Shown one piece after another: positions 55,157 to 64,000 of a DNA stretch of 64,000 bases (positions are counted from its first letter, which is position 1; every line of letters starts with the position of its first letter). The position numbers and the translations under genes were made by a program. This DNA comes from Euptelea pleiosperma (taxonomy: Eukaryota; Streptophyta; Magnoliopsida; Ranunculales; Eupteleaceae), in the NCBI GenBank assembly GCA_035048495.1, contig CM068551.1:18664248-18728247 (forward strand). The letters are read 5' to 3'. A model generated the notes under the pieces. It did no database searches, was not told the DNA's origin, and worked only from the letters and a program-made list of their open reading frames with translations.

Positions 55157-57050
55157 ATGTGTAGCAGAAAACTGGTTCGAGACTTCTTTCTCTCTAATCA
55201 ACTCAGGTTTCTCCAACTTCAATCCAAACAGGTTTGACCTCAAAACCCTAGTATGTTCAGTTCATCACATGTTCTCTACTGGGTATCTCTCATTACTGAG
55301 TACATGTGTTTTTTCTGAGCAATAATTAATAAATTGGAGACATTAGAGCCCGGTTTTTTCTCTTTTGGTTTCTGGGTATTTTCAATTTTCTCTCTTTGTT
55401 TTAGTAATCATGAAAAGTGGTAATTTTTTGCATAAAAAAGATGATAGTTTTGTTTATTTTTCTCTGTTTCTGATTGGGTTTCTTTGTTTTAGACTCCAAA
55501 TACGCGATTTCGATTGCTTCCGGCGAATGAGTTATCGGGTTCTCGTCAATTTAGTGTCTTCAATGAGTTCTCCAAGAAAGTGAAAGGAGAAGCTTAAAGG
55601 TGTGCCAATCCTCTACTGTTTTAGCTTACCTGTACTTAAAAGGATTTTGCATCTGGGTCTGCATCAAATTTGTTTTCCTGCTCATTGTTTTGCTGCAGTA
55701 TTTTTTTTTTATGGTGTGGATTTAATGGAGGGAAATATTTGTTGGAGGTTTTACTTACTTTGAAGAACGAAATGGTGCTCATATATTGCTCTATTTTAGC
55801 TTATTAAATTGTTTCGTTGATTCCCTTGTTTGCTGGTGGGCGGGATTTTAGTCATTTGTATTGCATAAATTTTTTCTCTCTGTTTGGTTGAATAGCATGG
55901 CAATTTTGTTTGGGTTGTCCAGGTGTTCTGTGTTGCTTGATGGTGTTATCTGTTTATCATCATGTTTTAGTTGGTGGATCATTCTATATCAGTTTGTAAG
56001 TAGCATATGTGTAATTAGTTCGAGTCCCCAGCTTCGTTATATAGGAAAGAGGTGAAATTGCGTGAGAGTCTTATAGAAACGGAAAAACCAGATAATCGGG
56101 TGTTAGATGAGCTGCTTATCCGAACCATCCATTTCATGGCTTACCTCTTGAATGAGTGATAGCCCTAAAATCTCAGTAGTTGGTAGATCCTATGGGTCCA
56201 AATAATGGACTATGCTTGCTTCTTATTTCTGTAATTTAATGAGCATTGAAGTTCAAGCAACTGATTTAGATGGTTAGGATCACGAAGTGCTGTGACTTTT
56301 GAGATATGGTACATTCAAGATGTGGCCCTTCATTTGGAAGGTCTGGGTCGAGGCACGGCTGAGGTTGGACAAGTACTACCTGACTATATGATTTAGCTGT
56401 TTCTATAAGACTGACATGAAACCTCTACCGTAAAATGGGTTATTAACGAAATTCCTATCTTCATCTCCTCTTTGTTTAACTTTTTTTTTTGTTGCCTTGG
56501 GAAACTGATACTCCATCATTAACCTATTTAATTTCTGTGCATTTGGCCATTTTAAGGCTAATTGGTTCTTGGGACTTATTCTCTCTTGTTTGGCGGTTTT
56601 CTTTGATGGCAGTAATCCGGATTTCCAACAGTCAATCAACGAGCTGAAAGAGAAAGCAGGGGAACTTAAAGTGGTGAAAGAAGAAGTCAAAGTTAGGTAA
56701 TATTAAAAAATACTTGCTTTATGCCTTCCATGATTTCGATTTTCTAGGTTATAGGTTGAGACATACTGTTGTATGTCAAGGCTGGCAGACACTTCAAAGG
56801 GGGCCCTGAGATGGTGAACTCGCAAATGCAGAACGAAGCAGGCATCAGAGCAGCTGTACAAGCATGTGGATGGTGTGTGGACAGAGGCTGAAGCTACAGC
56901 GAAGAAGGTCGGAATCAAATCTCCCCAGTGCACTACAAAGCTTCAAATTTTTTTTGTCCTTGAATTCACTGATAAGGACATGTTCTCTTGGGAAAAATCT
57001 TCCCACAGGTCCCCATAGTTTATTTTTTCACAAGTCTTATTATACCTGAC

Positions 57051-57255
57051 TGTTGTAATCTTGGATCGTAACCAGAATAAGAGATTAGGGTTAGAGATGG
57101 AAGAGAGGAGAAGAGAATTGGGGGAAGAGGAGAAATCGTGTAGAGCTTAGAATAGCCTACACGATTTCACCCAATATATATATTAAGTGAAGTTTTACAA
57201 TATTACAAGGGCCCCCTGTAGAATATGAGATATTACAAGTAGGTCCCTGACAACA
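57051..57255 (-). repeat. 3' LTR of the copia element
   Basis: 205 bp, TGTTGTCAGG...ATTACAACA on the minus strand (TG..CA). It directly follows the purine tract AGCTTGAGGGGGAG (57269-57256). No 5' partner is in the window. Confidence 0.85.
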
Positions 57256-60200
57256 CTCCCCCTCAAGCTGGTGTGAAGATATCTATCATGCCCAGCTTGG
57301 ATAACAGGTGCTCTAAGATCCCTTTAGTAACACCTTTAGTTAACACATCTGCAACTTGATCAGCAGTATGGACATACGGTGTGCAAATAAGTCCCTGACC
57401 AAGTTTCTCTTTGATGAAGTGACGGTCTACTTCAATGTGCTTTGTCCTGTTGTGTTGAACTGGATTATGAGCAATGCTGATGGCTGCTTTATTGTCACAA
57501 TACAGTTGCATAGACCCTTTGACAGGATATCCGAGCTCACTGAGCATAGTCTTCAACCATAGAAGCTCACATACACCATGAGCCATAGAACGGTACTCTG
57601 CTTCGGCACTGGAGCGGGCGACAACTGGTTGCTTCTTGCTGCGCCATGACACCAGATTACCTCCCACATACGTGCAGTACCCTGATGTAGAACGTCTGTC
57701 AGTGACTGAACCTGCCCAGTCAGCGTCTGTATAAGCTTCAACTCGCAGGTGTCCATTCTTACTAAACAGGAGACCCTTCCCTGGAGCCCCCTTAAGATAT
57801 CGTAACACTCGGTGTACTGCCTCAAGATGTGGAGAGCGAGGGGCATGCATGAACTGACTGATGACACTGACTGCGTATGCAATATCTGGTCGTGTCAGCG
57901 AAAGGTAGATGAGACGCCCAACAAGTCTCTGGAACTGGCCTGCATCAGCAATGGGATCCCCATCAACAGGATTCAGCCGATGTTGCTGCTCTATAGGCGT
58001 ATCGGCTGGTTTAGCTCCCAAGTTTCCTGACTCTCGAAGGAGATCAAGTACATACTTTCTCTGTGAGATAAACACACCCTGCTTTGACCTAGCAACCTCA
58101 ATGCCCAGAAAGTATCTCAAGGTTCCCAGATCCTTGATTTCGAACTCTGTGCCGAGGTATTTTTTCAATCTACAAACCTCATCTGGGTCATCTCCTGTGA
58201 CCACGATATCATCCACATATACAATAAGAGCAGTAAGACGACCTTGACTTCTCTTAATGAAGAGAGTGTGGTCCGCCTGACTCTGCGAGTAGCCAATCTT
58301 CTTGACTGCGGAACTGAACCTCTCGAACCAAGCCCTTGGTGACTGTTTAAGTCCATACAAGGCTTTCTTCAGTCTGCATACAAGCTCCTTACTCCCAGTC
58401 GGACTGAACCCCGGAGGACCTGTCATGTAGACCTCTTCCTCTAGATCACCATGGAGGAAGGCATTCTTGACATCCAACTGGTGGAGGGGCCAAGAAAAGT
58501 TTGCCGCGAGAGATAACAGAACTCGAACTGAGTTCATCTTGGCCACTGGAGCAAACGTCTCCTGGTAGTCAATCCCATAAGTCTGTGTGTACCCTTTTGC
58601 AACGAGACGGGCCTTGTACCTGTCGATGCTTCCATCTGCTTTGTATTTCACTGTATATACCCACTTGCACCCCACGGGTTTCTTTCCTCTAGGCAATGGA
58701 ACCAAATCCCAAGTACCATTCTTTTCTAGAGCTGTCATCTCCTCTAGCATGGCTGCTTTCCACTGAGGCTGGCTGAGGGCATCTGAGACACCGGATGGCA
58801 GTGCGACACTGGATAGGGAAGTAGTAAATGCCCTGTAGGATGGTGAGAGCTGTTGATAGGAAACAAAGTGAGAGATAGGGTGCTTGGTAACACAGTTCCG
58901 AACACCCTTCCGATGAGCAATAGGTACATCAATGTCTATGGGAAGGATAGTAGGAGCAACAGACATATCATCATGAGGATCACTGAGGACACGATTACCT
59001 GGATCGAGTTGGATTTCCTGGCAGTGAGCTTGGATGGTGGACTGTTTTTCTTTTTGACGTCGTCTGGCATATGTCTTCAGCTGCGGATCCTGTGGCACAG
59101 TATCAGTAGGAGATAAGGACAAGGGTACAGGAGACTCATCAAGCAAATCAAGGGGTACTGGTTGAGGAATCTCCCCCTGTGGAGGTATCGGACTCTCGTC
59201 AATACTCCCAAGCTCCCCCTGAAGAGAAGTCCGATCAACTGAGAAGAAGGGAAGACTCTCAAAAAATGTAACATCTAGAGAAACAAACCGACGACGGGTA
59301 GAGGGATGGAAACACCGATATCCCTTCTGAGTGGACGAATAGCCAAGGAACACACATCGAACGGCTTTCGGATCTAACTTGTCCTTCCTGTGATGGGCGT
59401 GAACATAGCAAACACAACCAAAGACCTTAGGTGGAATGGAGAACACAGGACAGGAAGGAAACAGGAGTGAAAGGGGAGACTTTGACCCCAAGACACGAGA
59501 GGGCATCCGATTTATCAAGTAGGATGCCGTCAACACAGCGTCAGCCCAATAACCCTTGGGTACCCGAGTACCAAGAAGAAGTGCCCTAGCAACCTCCAGG
59601 ACATGGCGATGCTTTCGCTCAGCGGTCCCATTTTGTTGAGGTGTATCGGCACATGAAGTCTGATGAAGAATTCCATGCTCTTCAAAGTAGGAGGCAAGGC
59701 CACTGTACATGTATTCCCCCCCATTGTCAGTGCGTAGGACTTTTAGGGTGGTGCCCAATTGATTGCACACCATTTTATGGAAGGTCTGAAAGATAGTATG
59801 CACCTCATTTTTTGATTTCATAAGGTAGATCCAAGTGTAACGACTGTAGTCATCCACAAAAACCACAAAGTAGCGAAAACCAAAGATAGAAGTGGTGGGA
59901 TTGGGTCCCCAAACATCAGAGTGCACAAGCTGTAAAGGAAACGTACTTTTTTTTATTACTGGTCGGAAAAGACACCCGACATTGTTTTGCAAGTACACAA
60001 GTTTCACAGTTGAACTCAAAAAATGGAATAGACGCAAACTGAGGTAACAGACTCTTCATGACTGAAAGCGGTAAATGACCTAGCCTGTTATGCCATCGCA
60101 TTAACAGGTCTTTATTAACGCTAGAACTACTGACATTGGCACTAGACTGATGTGCAACAGAATATGAAGTCGGCTGGCTATCGAGCAGGTACAATCCACC

Positions 60201-60619
60201 ATCCTCACGACCACTGCCAATCATCCGCCTCGTCTCCAAGTCCTGAAAAACACAGTGAGTAGGAAAAAAGGTAACACTGCAGTTTAGGCTCTTAGTAAGA
60301 TGGCTAACAGAAAGCAGGTTAGTGGTGAATTTAGGAACATGAAGTACAGAGGATAAAGACAAAGTAGGTGTGGCAGAGATAGTGCCCTTCCCTGAGATAG
60401 AGGAGAAGGTGCCATCTGCCACACGGACCTTGTCCTTACCCGAGCAGATATTATAGGTGGAGAAAAGGGATGGCATACCAGTCATATGATCGGAGGCACC
60501 AGAATCAATGATCCAGGAAGGACCAATGGGTGCCGTAGACACATGGTGGGCTGAATGGGATGTACCTGTCTGAGCAAAGGATGATGTAGGTGGGGAAGGG
60601 CCATCAAGATGATGTAGGT

Positions 60620-61067
60620 GGTTTAGCTCCCAAGTTTCCTGACTCTCGAAGGAGATCAAGTACATACTTTCTCTGTGAGATAAACACACCCTGCTTTGAC
60701 CTAGCAACCTCAATGCCCAGAAAGTATCTCAAGGTTCCAGATCCTTGATTTCGAACTCTGTGCCGAGGTATTTTTTCAATCTACAAACCTCATCTGGGTC
60801 ATCTCCTGTGACCACGATATCATCCACATATACAATAAGAGCAGTAAGACGACCTTGACTTCTCTTAATGAAGAGAGTGTTGTCCGCCTGACTCTGCGAG
60901 TTGCCAATCTTCTTGACTGCGGAACTGAACCTCTCGAACCAAGCCCTTGGTGACTGTTTAAGTCCATACAAGGCTTTCTTCAGTCTGCATACAAGCTCCT
61001 TACTCCCAGTCGGACTGAACCCCGGAGGACCTGTCATGTAGACCTCTTCCTCTAGATCACCATGGAG
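60620..61067 (-). repeat. Second copy of the copia RT segment
   Basis: 448 bp nearly identical to 58008-58456 and in the same orientation. I count two substitutions and one deleted base, which breaks the frame. It is bounded by short repeats of neighbouring sequence: ATGATGTAGGTGG at the left junction and GAG at the right. The 37 bp block 60572-60608 is repeated at 61065-61101. Confidence 0.95.
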
Positions 61068-61135
61068 CAAAGGATGATGTAGGTGGGGAAGGGCCATCAA
61101 GCGAAGTTAATGACATGCAGTCGACGTCTCTGACT

Positions 61136-61440
61136 ACAGTCAATATGAGCCACGTGGCATGTTCTTAAGAGGATACTAATCGTATGGATGTTTGGCCAAT
61201 CACTAGGTGGACCTACAAGCCAAAAATAAACTTGATCACTGATTTCTAAGTGTTGGGTTGAAGTTATTTTCGTGGGTTAATTTTAACCATAGGAATTTGA
61301 GCATTATTTGGGTAAGAAATCCAGAGGTTTTAAATCACTAATCAGGCTGATTTCTGGTTTGTAGGTCCGCATAGTGATTGGCCAAGCATCCATACGGTCA
61401 GTGTCCTCTTAAGAATGTGCCAAGTGGCTCATATTGGCTG
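61136..61440. mobile_element. Foldback MITE copy 11
   Basis: Tips CAGTCAATATGAGCCACGTGG and CCAAGTGGCTCATATTGGCTG are inverses with few changes. The arms hold CACTAGGTGGACCTACAAGCC and GGTCCGCATAGTGATTGG. Confidence 0.85.
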
Positions 61441-61498
61441 CAATCAGCAGCATCACTCACTCTCACATGTGTCATCGAAGGTTTACTCATCAAAGTGG

Positions 61499-61760
61499 GG
61501 CAGATGGGCCCACTGACCGCATGGATGTTTAGCCCTTCCTTTCGTAGACACTCATACAGTCATACCCGAAATCAGCTTGTTTGATGAGTTTTAGCTGTTG
61601 GATTTAGTACCCAATCTTTTTGAATCCAACAGCTAGAATCACGCTTTAAAAAAGTACTAAAATCTAATGGCTAGAGATTGAATATCAGAGTGATTTTGGG
61701 TGTGCATATCCACCAAGAGGTGGGCTAAACATCCATGCAGTCAATGGGCTGAGCAGGTCT
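61499..61760. mobile_element. Foldback MITE copy 12
   Basis: The arms hold ATGGGCCCACTGACCGCATGG and CATGCAGTCAATGGGCTG. The centre is GATTTAGTACC..TTAAAAAAGTACTAAAATC. It is the same subtype as 48491 and 52279. Confidence 0.8.
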
Positions 61761-62025
61761 GAGTTGAGGGGGGGCAACACGGTCTATAGTTACCCATCAA
61801 CAATTTTTTCCTCTTTGGAAAAAAAAGTTTTTATCAATTTTTAAAAGTGGAGGGGGGCAACTGCCCCCCTTGGCTCTGCCACTGGCTGCATTTCGGGTTT
61901 CCTTGGATTTTCACCTCGTTATTTATGCTGTCTGCCGACCCTAAAATGCAATAAGTTGTTTTCTCATCAAAGCTTTTTAGCCTATGTTGTTTTATGTTGT
62001 CAGGTCTTGCGCTTGTCCAAGCTAG

Positions 62026-62068
<43 letters not shown>

Positions 62069-62547
62069 TATCTCATGTCCTTCTATGATAGTGGCTTCCA
62101 CTTCTGTGTCAAAATCATGAAAACTAAATGCAATAATTTTTTTTAGAGTATGGATGATACATGCATACAAATATTGCTTCTAGATGAATAAAGCATGCTT
62201 AAGTTAAGACACATTCCCGCATACTGTCTCATGCACATACACACAAAGAACATACATGTATGCATGTATGAGGACATGTCAATTCAGCACAAATATTGGC
62301 AGATTCAGCACACAAGTTGACATAAACTCATATCCTCAGCCGGTATGCACACACTTGTCTGCATACTGTGTTGTCTCTTTTTGGAGTGTAGATTTGTTGA
62401 TACCTATTGACCTCGTCATGCTTATGGTTCTTTGTGGTTGCTTTGTAGGCTTTGTGGCGATGCAATTGTTCCTCACAATAAAGAACTGTTTCTCACTGGT
62501 CTGACTGTTAATTCATCATTTTTTGATTTGTGATTTTTTGTTTGTAG
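61761..62547. other. TIM44 intron 4, right part: no gene seen
   Basis: Unassigned DNA apart from the (TA)n tract. Several CATGCATAC/GTATGCATG words lie at 62160-62360. The exon acceptor is TTTGTAG at 62541-62547. Confidence 0.5.
62029..62066. repeat. Microsatellite (TA)n
   Basis: About 19 TA units in a TIM44 intron. Confidence 0.95.
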
Positions 62548-63761
62548 GTTTCTGCCAATGTGAAGGAGAAGATCTCAGCTGCCACTGAGGAGGTGGGTGT
62601 GTTACTATTGCATGTTTGAAGCCTATGGTCTGCTACAAATTTGGTCCCTTGACAATGTTATCTTTTTCCCCTATGGGTTCGTGATTTAGGTCAAGGAAAC
62701 ACTAAGACTTGGAAAGCAAGAGTTATCAAGATCCAGCAGTACTTCTGCGCTGATGTAAAAGATGGAAGCAATACCAGGTCTAGAGAAGAAAAATCCCAGA
62801 ATTATGAGTCTGGTGATACTAAAGAGATGTTATTTGGCAGGTTTACGTCGAGTGTTTCTTCTTCTGCTCCTAAGGTTTCCTTGGCCTTTCAGAAAATGAA
62901 GGATGCAAAGGTCACTGACTTAGCAAAGAAGGGTTATGATATAGTAAAAGAAGAGTTGAGTAGTAACCCAAGTAGGAGAAGGCGCATGCAATATGCAGCT
63001 TCCTCCTCATCAACAGGCGAAAGAAGTACAAAAACTGACATTGTTATTGTACACACAAAACACTCACGCTGGGGTAAGATGTGAGAAGCTTTCAAAGGCA
63101 TGGTACGTTGGCCTTGGTCCCAACTCCTCTTATTGGAGTAGCATGGAAAGAGATCTTTCCTCTTGTTTTACAGGTAGCTTGTCACTTGAAAGTTGAAACT
63201 GACCTCGTCTGTTTCTTCCCAGATGCAAGGTCTTCCTATTTACAAGCGTGTAAGTGGGATCAGTGAACCTGTTGTAACAAAGGGTCAGGAGGTGTGTTCT
63301 ATTTATTTATTTGTTATTTTTTCTTTTCCAGCTTGAAGACATAATTGCTACATCAGGCACACATTTTATTGTTGTATCATGTTTTTTCATTATTCTCTGG
63401 TTACTCCGATAATGCCATGTTTGGGTACACAGTGACATGCTTATTTGGAAAAATATTTATATATCTTCTAATATTACTGTTAATTATATGGAGGCATTGA
63501 CTTATTGCGCTTCCAAGGTTTCAAAGTTTGACTCTCTATCTTGCACATCGGTGATCTTGTCAAAGATACATAGTAATCTCTGTTTTCTGGGTTGGAACAT
63601 GGCAGTTTGCAGAGGACATGCAGGAACGGTGGGAGACAAGTGATCACCCTGTTGTCCACAAAATTCAAGAGTACGTTGCTAAGTTCTATCTTCCCGCCCC
63701 CACATCCTTGTTATTGCAAGAGAGTGAGAGAGTTCTTGCATGTTGGTCATGCCAAATCTTG

Positions 63762-64000
63762 CATTGTGGCACACTCTTTGGCGCCCGCTGACCTCATTAA
63801 TGTTTGGCCTAGTTGTTGGATTTGAGCACTTTTCATCATGGGCTTGGACCAGTGCTTTTCACCCAAAGATCTGTTAATAAAGACCATGATGAAAAAAAAT
63901 CTCAAATCCGGCGGCTAGGAATCACCTATGAGGCTGATATTTGGGGTGTAGGTTCATCATAGGGTTGATCAAACATTCATGGGGTTAGTGGGCTAGAAGA
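63762..64000. mobile_element. Foldback MITE copy 13 (runs off the window)
   Basis: The left tip reads CATTGTGGCACACTCTTTGG. The centre CATCATGGGCTTGGACC / AGACCATGATGAAAAAAA is followed by the inverse arm, ending GGGGTTAGTGGGCTAGAAGA at the window edge. It lies in a TIM44 intron. Confidence 0.75.

Larger units (their letters stand above)
57051..61101 (-). mobile_element. 5'-truncated Ty1/copia retrotransposon in a TIM44 intron
   Basis: Minus strand. From the 5' side: protease motif IIDSGASDHMTG, GAG-pre-integrase (RWHNRLGHLP, CETCVLAK), integrase core (LVHSDVWG, LRTDNGGEY, PQQNGTAERKHR), RT (LDVKNAFLHGDLEEEVYM, IVYVDDIVVTG) and RNase H (AYTDADWAG, SSAEAEYR, KHIEVDRHFI). A 924-codon frame (60037-57263) holds integrase to RNase H. 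The upstream frame (60713-59916) is separated by a shift at the T8/A8 run at 59947-59954. The 3' LTR is present. Gag, the primer site and the 5' LTR are missing. At 60609-61101 the broken end is a patchwork of copied segments. The good frame suggests a fairly young insertion. Confidence 0.93.
55157..63670 (+). pseudogene. TIM44: TIM44 (mitochondrial inner-membrane import subunit), disabled copy, 3' end outside window
   Basis: TIM44 tethers mtHsp70 to the TIM23 channel in the mitochondrial matrix. Recognisable exons: 55157-55231, 55493-55599, 56613-56696, 56832-56907, 62548-62592, 62690-63102, 63223-63291, 63606-63670, all with GT-AG sites and matching phase. Encoded segments include RKLVRDFFLSNQ (targeting peptide), GSRQFSVFNEFSKKVKGEA, EQLYKHVDGVWTEAEATAKK, VSANVKEKISAATEE, YKRVSGISEPVVTKG and FAEDMQERWETSDHPVVHKI. 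Lesions: TAA at 55595-55597, where plant TIM44 usually has Lys; a 2-base excess near 62747-62750 leading to TAA at 62756-62758; and TGA at 63082-63084, where Trp is expected. Splice sites and introns are kept, so this is a decayed genomic copy, not a processed one. Three independent breaks argue against a working protein, though assembly error cannot be excluded. Confidence 0.85.

Noticed and set aside
62740..62760. A tiny intron or alternative donor (GTAAAA) that would remove the TIM44 exon 6 frame break
   Set aside because: No suitable acceptor is close, and removing exactly two bases restores both frame and exon phase, which fits an insertion better.

Overview
The window is nuclear DNA of a flowering plant. 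It has spliced genes with long repeat-filled introns, GT-AG splice sites, 11S legumin-type seed storage genes with legumin boxes, a eukaryotic tRNA gene with a Pol III T-run, and plant LTR, LINE, SINE and hAT-like elements. A magnoliid or early-branching eudicot would fit the very long introns and the legumin type, but the sequence alone does not settle the species.

Layout. (1) 1-25353, + strand: the 3' half of the cohesin gene SMC1. It has eleven exons from the second half of the hinge to the C-terminal ATPase lobe, with introns up to 6.6 kb that hold LINE, RTE, copia and hAT-like remnants. (2) 25354-28300: intergenic DNA with a tRNA-Arg(CCG) gene, MITEs, and an inverted duplication of a legumin promoter. 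(3) 28357-35918: two intact four-exon legumin genes in tandem (A, 481 aa; B, 473 aa), 3.4 kb apart. (4) 36000-39900: intergenic DNA with a hAT-like MITE, a tRNA-derived SINE and foldback elements. (5) 39914-48025: a two-exon gene for a small secreted protein of unknown function. Its 7.6 kb intron holds an antisense L1-type LINE that was split by a short non-autonomous LTR retrotransposon with perfect target-site duplications. (6) 48026-55100: many foldback MITEs around a third, divergent legumin gene (C, - strand, 51930-50121), which carries frame lesions and looks like a pseudogene. (7) 55157-63670 and beyond: a TIM44 (mitochondrial import) locus with eight recognisable exons but two nonsense codons and a frameshift. 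One intron holds a 5'-truncated Ty1/copia element whose broken end is a patchwork of template-switch copies.

The genes do not form one pathway. The legumins are the only related group, and their promoters share the legumin/RY box, a telo-box-like AAACCCTAA and a TATA box, as expected for seed expression. A striking repeat signal is a family of about 300 bp near-palindromic (foldback) elements. I count 13 copies, all between 26.9 kb and the right edge, and none in the SMC1 half. Several carry G-box palindromes at their tips. Limits: no similarity search was run. Protein identities come from recall of family motifs, and repeat edges are by eye unless a target-site duplication is stated.
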